DNA from: Paracoccaceae bacterium
GTDB taxonomy: Bacteria > Pseudomonadota > Alphaproteobacteria > Rhodobacterales > Rhodobacteraceae
Reading direction: 5' to 3'
NCBI GenBank assembly: GCA_016764835.1
Contig: JAESRD010000360.1
Location: 1-8,599, forward strand
Length of the DNA: 8,599 bases
This document shows positions 6,166 through 8,599 of the stretch, one piece after another (within the stretch, counting starts at the first letter, position 1; every line of letters begins with the position of its first letter). The position numbers and the translations under genes were made by a program. The notes under the pieces are model-generated. The model saw nothing but the letters and a program-made list of their open reading frames with translations, was not told the DNA's origin and made no database searches.

Positions 6166-6171
6166 AAAGGA
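6166..6171 (+). promoter_or_regulatory. Ribosome-binding site deciding the yggT start
   Basis: AAAGGA lies six bases before the ATG at 6178. The in-frame ATG at 6151 lies upstream of this site and would add nine residues not expected in the family, so 6178 is preferred. Confidence 0.65.
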
Positions 6172-6177
6172 TGCGCG

Positions 6178-6465
6178 ATGACTTCTCTCTTCGAAATACT
6201 GACAATGCTGCTCGGCATGGCAAAATTTATTATTTATGCGCATTTCATTATGAGCTGGCTTATACAGTTTCAGGTGCTCAACGTTCGCCAGCCTATGGTG
6301 TCGCAGATTTGGTATGGGCTGAGCCGTTTACTTGAGCCGGTTTACCGGCCAATCCGTAATATTTTGCCCAGCATGGGCGGGGTTGATCTTTCGCCTATTG
6401 CGGTTCTGCTTGGTATTACAGCGCTGCAAATTGTCCTTAGCAACAACATGGGTGCTTTTGGCTAG
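6178..6465 (+). CDS. yggT: YggT-family integral membrane protein
   Basis: This 95-residue inner-membrane protein has one YggT repeat. A first hydrophobic helix (about 5-30, with YAHFIMSWLIQF) is followed by the family motif LEPVYRPIRNILPSMGGVDL (52-71) and SPI, then a second helix (about 72-88). The usual pattern is L.P.YRPIR..LP...G.DLSP, and all of it is present. Family members are linked to envelope and osmotic functions and, in plants and cyanobacteria, to plastid or cell-division roles; the biochemical activity is not settled. Many alphaproteobacterial members are single-repeat proteins of this size. recQ follows after 43 bases on the same strand, so co-transcription is possible. Confidence 0.9.
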   Translation: MTSLFEILTMLLGMAKFIIYAHFIMSWLIQFQVLNVRQPMVSQIWYGLSRLLEPVYRPIRNILPSMGGVDLSPIAVLLGITALQIVLSNNMGAFG

Positions 6466-6478
6466 GCGCGTCCACACC

Positions 6479-6506
6479 TTGTTATTGGCGCCGCGCCCCG
6501 TATAGG
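6479..6506 (+). promoter_or_regulatory. Weak candidate promoter of recQ
   Basis: TTGTTA (6479-6484) and TATAGG (6501-6506) are 16 bases apart. Transcription would begin near 6513, just after the first possible recQ start codon at 6509. If the promoter is real, the start at 6536 must be used for that transcript. Prediction by eye; the match is modest. Confidence 0.25.
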
Positions 6507-6508
6507 TC

Positions 6509-8575
6509 ATGCCTAAAGAAAAGCAGGCAGGCGTAATGGACAGTAGCACGATCCTCAAAGACATATTTGGCTTTGACAGCTTTCGCCCCGGTCAAGAAGA
6601 GATCGTGCAGGCGGTGGCTACGGGCCAAGATGTGCTGGCGATTATGCCAACCGGCGGCGGCAAGTCTTTGTGCTTTCAGCTGCCGGCGCTGATGCGCGGT
6701 GGCGTGACGCTTGTTGTGTCGCCGTTGATTGCGCTGATGCGCGACCAGGTGCGCGGGCTAAAGGCGGCGGGCGTTGAGGCAGGCGCGCTGACATCGGGCA
6801 ATACCGACGAGGAAACCGCCGAAGTGTGGGACGCGCTGGAGGCCGGGCGGCTCAAGCTGCTTTATATGGCACCAGAGCGGTTGGCCGCGAGCGGTGTGGC
6901 GCAGATGTTGGACCGGGCCGGGGTGAGCCTGATTGCCGTTGATGAGGCGCATTGCGTGAGCCAATGGGGCCATGATTTCCGGCCAGATTATCTGCGCATT
7001 GGCGAGCTGCGCCGCCAGCTTGACGTGCCCTTGGCCGCGTTTACCGCCACAGCAGATGCGCAAACCCGCGACGAGATTAGCCTAAAGCTGTTTGGCGAAG
7101 CGCCGCCAAAGGTGTTTTTGCACGGCTTTGATCGGCCCAATATTGCGCTGGCATTTGCGGTTAAAGACGGGCCGCGCGCCCAGATCCTCAACTTTGCTGC
7201 CGCGCGCAAGGGCCAGTCTGGCATTGTTTATTGCGGCACGCGGGCCAAGACCGAAAGTCTGGCCGAGGCGCTGGGCAAGGCGGGCCATATGGCGCTGGCT
7301 TATCATGGTGGCATGGAGGCCCAAACCCGACGCGACGCCGAGCGGCGTTTTCAGCAGGAAGACGGGCTGATCGTTGTGGCCACAGTCGCCTTTGGCATGG
7401 GGGTCGATAAGCCCGACATTCGCTGGGTCGCCCATGCTGACCTGCCCAAAAGCATTGAGAGCTATTACCAAGAGATTGGCCGCGCTGGGCGCGACGGCGC
7501 CCCGGCCGATACGCTGACGCTCTACGGCCCCGATGACATCCGCTACCGCCGCATGCAGATTGACGAGAGCCCGGCCCCGGCAGATATCCGCGCCGCTGAT
7601 CACGGGCGTCTCAATACGCTGTTGGGTATTGCCGAGGCTTTGGGCTGTCGTCGCCAGCTATTGCTCGGTTATTTCGGCGAAACATCAGAGCCTTGCGGCA
7701 ATTGCGATCTCTGCGCCACCCCGCCAGAAGTGTTTGACGGCACCACGGCGGTGCGCATGGCTTTGTCGGCTGCTTTGCGCACCGATGAGTGGTTTGGCGC
7801 CGGTCATTTGATTGATATTTTGCGCGGGCAAGACACTGACAAAATCCGCCAGCGCGGCCATGCGTCATTGCCAACATACGGTGTCGGCAAAGAATGGACT
7901 CAGCGCCAATGGCAGGCGATTTTTCGCCAAATTATGGGCCATGATCTGATGCGCCCTGACCGCGAGCGCCATGGTGCGCTGCGTATGACAGAGGCGGCCC
8001 GGCCGATTTTGCGCGGTGAGCAAAGCATTGATCTGCGGCTCGATACCATTCGCGCTGCGAAGTCATCTGGGCCAAAGGTGCAGATGATGGTGTCGGAAGA
8101 AGACGCGCCGCTGCTGTCGGCGCTTAAGGCCAAACGCCGCGCCTTGGCCGAGGCGCAAAAAGTGCCCGCCTATATTGTTTTCACCGATAAAACCCTGATC
8201 GAGATGGCCGAGAAGCGCCCTAAAAACCTCGATGAGATGGCAGGTATCGGTGGCGTCGGCTCCAAGAAGCTTGAGAGCTACGGCAACTTGTTCCTTGAGG
8301 TCGTCGTCGGCGCATCAGAAGAGATGCATCCGCGCCGCCGCGCGCTGGCCGGGCGCAGCGAAGGCACGCTCTATGACGCACTAAATGCGGCGCAAGTTGT
8401 GCTGTTGCGCGGTGAGGACGGGGCGGATAAACCTATGTCCTGCGCGCCAAGCACGCTCGCCAAAATCGCTAAAGCCCGGCCGCAAGACCAAGCCGGACTT
8501 GGTCGAATTTTGAACGACCGCCAGTTAGATCGCTTTGGTCCAGCCTTCATAGATGCTGTGCTAAACGACGGCTAA
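6509..8575 (+). CDS. recQ: ATP-dependent DNA helicase RecQ
   Basis: This 688-residue 3'-5' superfamily-2 helicase acts in recombination and stalled-fork repair. In order: motif 0 FGFDSFRPGQEEIV (20-33), Walker A MPTGGGKS (46-53), DEAH (145-148), aromatic-rich loop SQWGHDFRPDY (151-161), FTATA (178-182), helicase C domain with GIVYCGTR (238-245) and motif VI QEIGRAGRDG (321-330). The zinc-binding cysteines follow (C380, C396, C399, C402), then a winged-helix region (about 410-510). An HRDC domain (about 534-602) contains YIVFTDKTL and AGIGGVGSKKLESYG. Residues 603-688 form an extra segment resembling a second, divergent HRDC, making the protein longer than E. coli RecQ (about 610 aa). An in-frame TAG at 6503-6505 makes the ATG at 6509 the longest start. 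The ATG at 6536 (MDSSTILKDIFGF) is equally plausible; neither has a strong ribosome-binding site. All catalytic motifs look intact. Confidence 0.97.
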   Translation: MPKEKQAGVMDSSTILKDIFGFDSFRPGQEEIVQAVATGQDVLAIMPTGGGKSLCFQLPALMRGGVTLVVSPLIALMRDQVRGLKAAGVEAGALTSGNTDEETAEVWDALEAGRLKLLYMAPERLAASGVAQMLDRAGVSLIAVDEAHCVSQWGHDFRPDYLRIGELRRQLDVPLAAFTATADAQTRDEISLKLFGEAPPKVFLHGFDRPNIALAFAVKDGPRAQILNFAAARKGQSGIVYCGTRAKTESLAEALGKAGHMALAYHGGMEAQTRRDAERRFQQEDGLIVVATVAFGMGVDKPDIRWVAHADLPKSIESYYQEIGRAGRDGAPADTLTLYGPDDIRYRRMQIDESPAPADIRAADHGRLNTLLGIAEALGCRRQLLLGYFGETSEPCGNCDLCATPPEVFDGTTAVRMALSAALRTDEWFGAGHLIDILRGQDTDKIRQRGHASLPTYGVGKEWTQRQWQAIFRQIMGHDLMRPDRERHGALRMTEAARPILRGEQSIDLRLDTIRAAKSSGPKVQMMVSEEDAPLLSALKAKRRALAEAQKVPAYIVFTDKTLIEMAEKRPKNLDEMAGIGGVGSKKLESYGNLFLEVVVGASEEMHPRRRALAGRSEGTLYDALNAAQVVLLRGEDGADKPMSCAPSTLAKIAKARPQDQAGLGRILNDRQLDRFGPAFIDAVLNDG

Positions 8576-8599
8576 GCGCGGTATCGCGGGGCTGTTGCG

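Noticed and set aside
6005..6177. TTGCAC and TAGGTG in the thioesterase-yggT gap as a promoter for yggT.
   Set aside because: The -10 match is poor and similar hexamers occur by chance; nothing else in this gap supported a defined regulatory site.
1..8599. Search for CRISPR arrays, tRNAs, insertion sequences, phage or defence genes.
   Set aside because: No direct repeats, transposase or integrase motifs, or tRNA-like cloverleaf were seen by eye on either strand.

Overview
The window looks like ordinary chromosome from an alphaproteobacterium, most likely a Rhodobacterales/Roseobacter-group species. The basis is the moderately GC-rich coding sequence, protein sequences that read like that group (ArfB, YhhQ, MepA with a proline-rich tail, a long RecQ) and the tuf 3' end. 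This is a judgement from sequence feel, not a database match.

Layout. Positions 1-129 (+) are the last 42 codons of elongation factor Tu, followed by a clear intrinsic terminator. Facing it on the minus strand is arfB (192-608), the ribosome-rescue peptidyl-tRNA hydrolase. The 337-base stretch 609-945 has no conventional gene, but it contains the most unusual signal in the window. On the minus strand, 17 bases are exactly complementary to the 3' end of 16S rRNA and are correctly placed before a GTG that opens an 18-codon ORF. Its stop codon sits inside a hairpin, and a strong terminator follows that pairs fully only in the minus-strand RNA. I read this as an undescribed small transcript encoding a micropeptide, or as a translation-sensing leader upstream of arfB.

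Positions 946-1569 (-) encode the YhhQ queuosine-precursor transporter. Positions 1684-4849 (-) are a tightly packed three-gene unit read in the order UMF1/Atg22-type MFS transporter, murein endopeptidase MepA, phytase-like esterase. The first two overlap by ATGA and the last two are one base apart. The phytase-like gene carries two single-base frameshifts, both in runs of four C, so it is either decaying or affected by homopolymer sequencing error.

Positions 5053-5451 (+) encode a VOC/glyoxalase-fold protein, convergent with a THEM6-like hotdog thioesterase (5465-6004, -). The window ends with yggT (6178-6465, +) and a complete recQ (6509-8575, +) that has an extended C-terminus.

Functional themes are translation and its quality control (tuf, arfB, possibly the small transcript; YhhQ feeds tRNA modification), cell-envelope work (MFS-mepA-phytase-like unit, yggT) and DNA repair (recQ). 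I saw no tRNA, rRNA, CRISPR, insertion sequence, phage gene or defence system.
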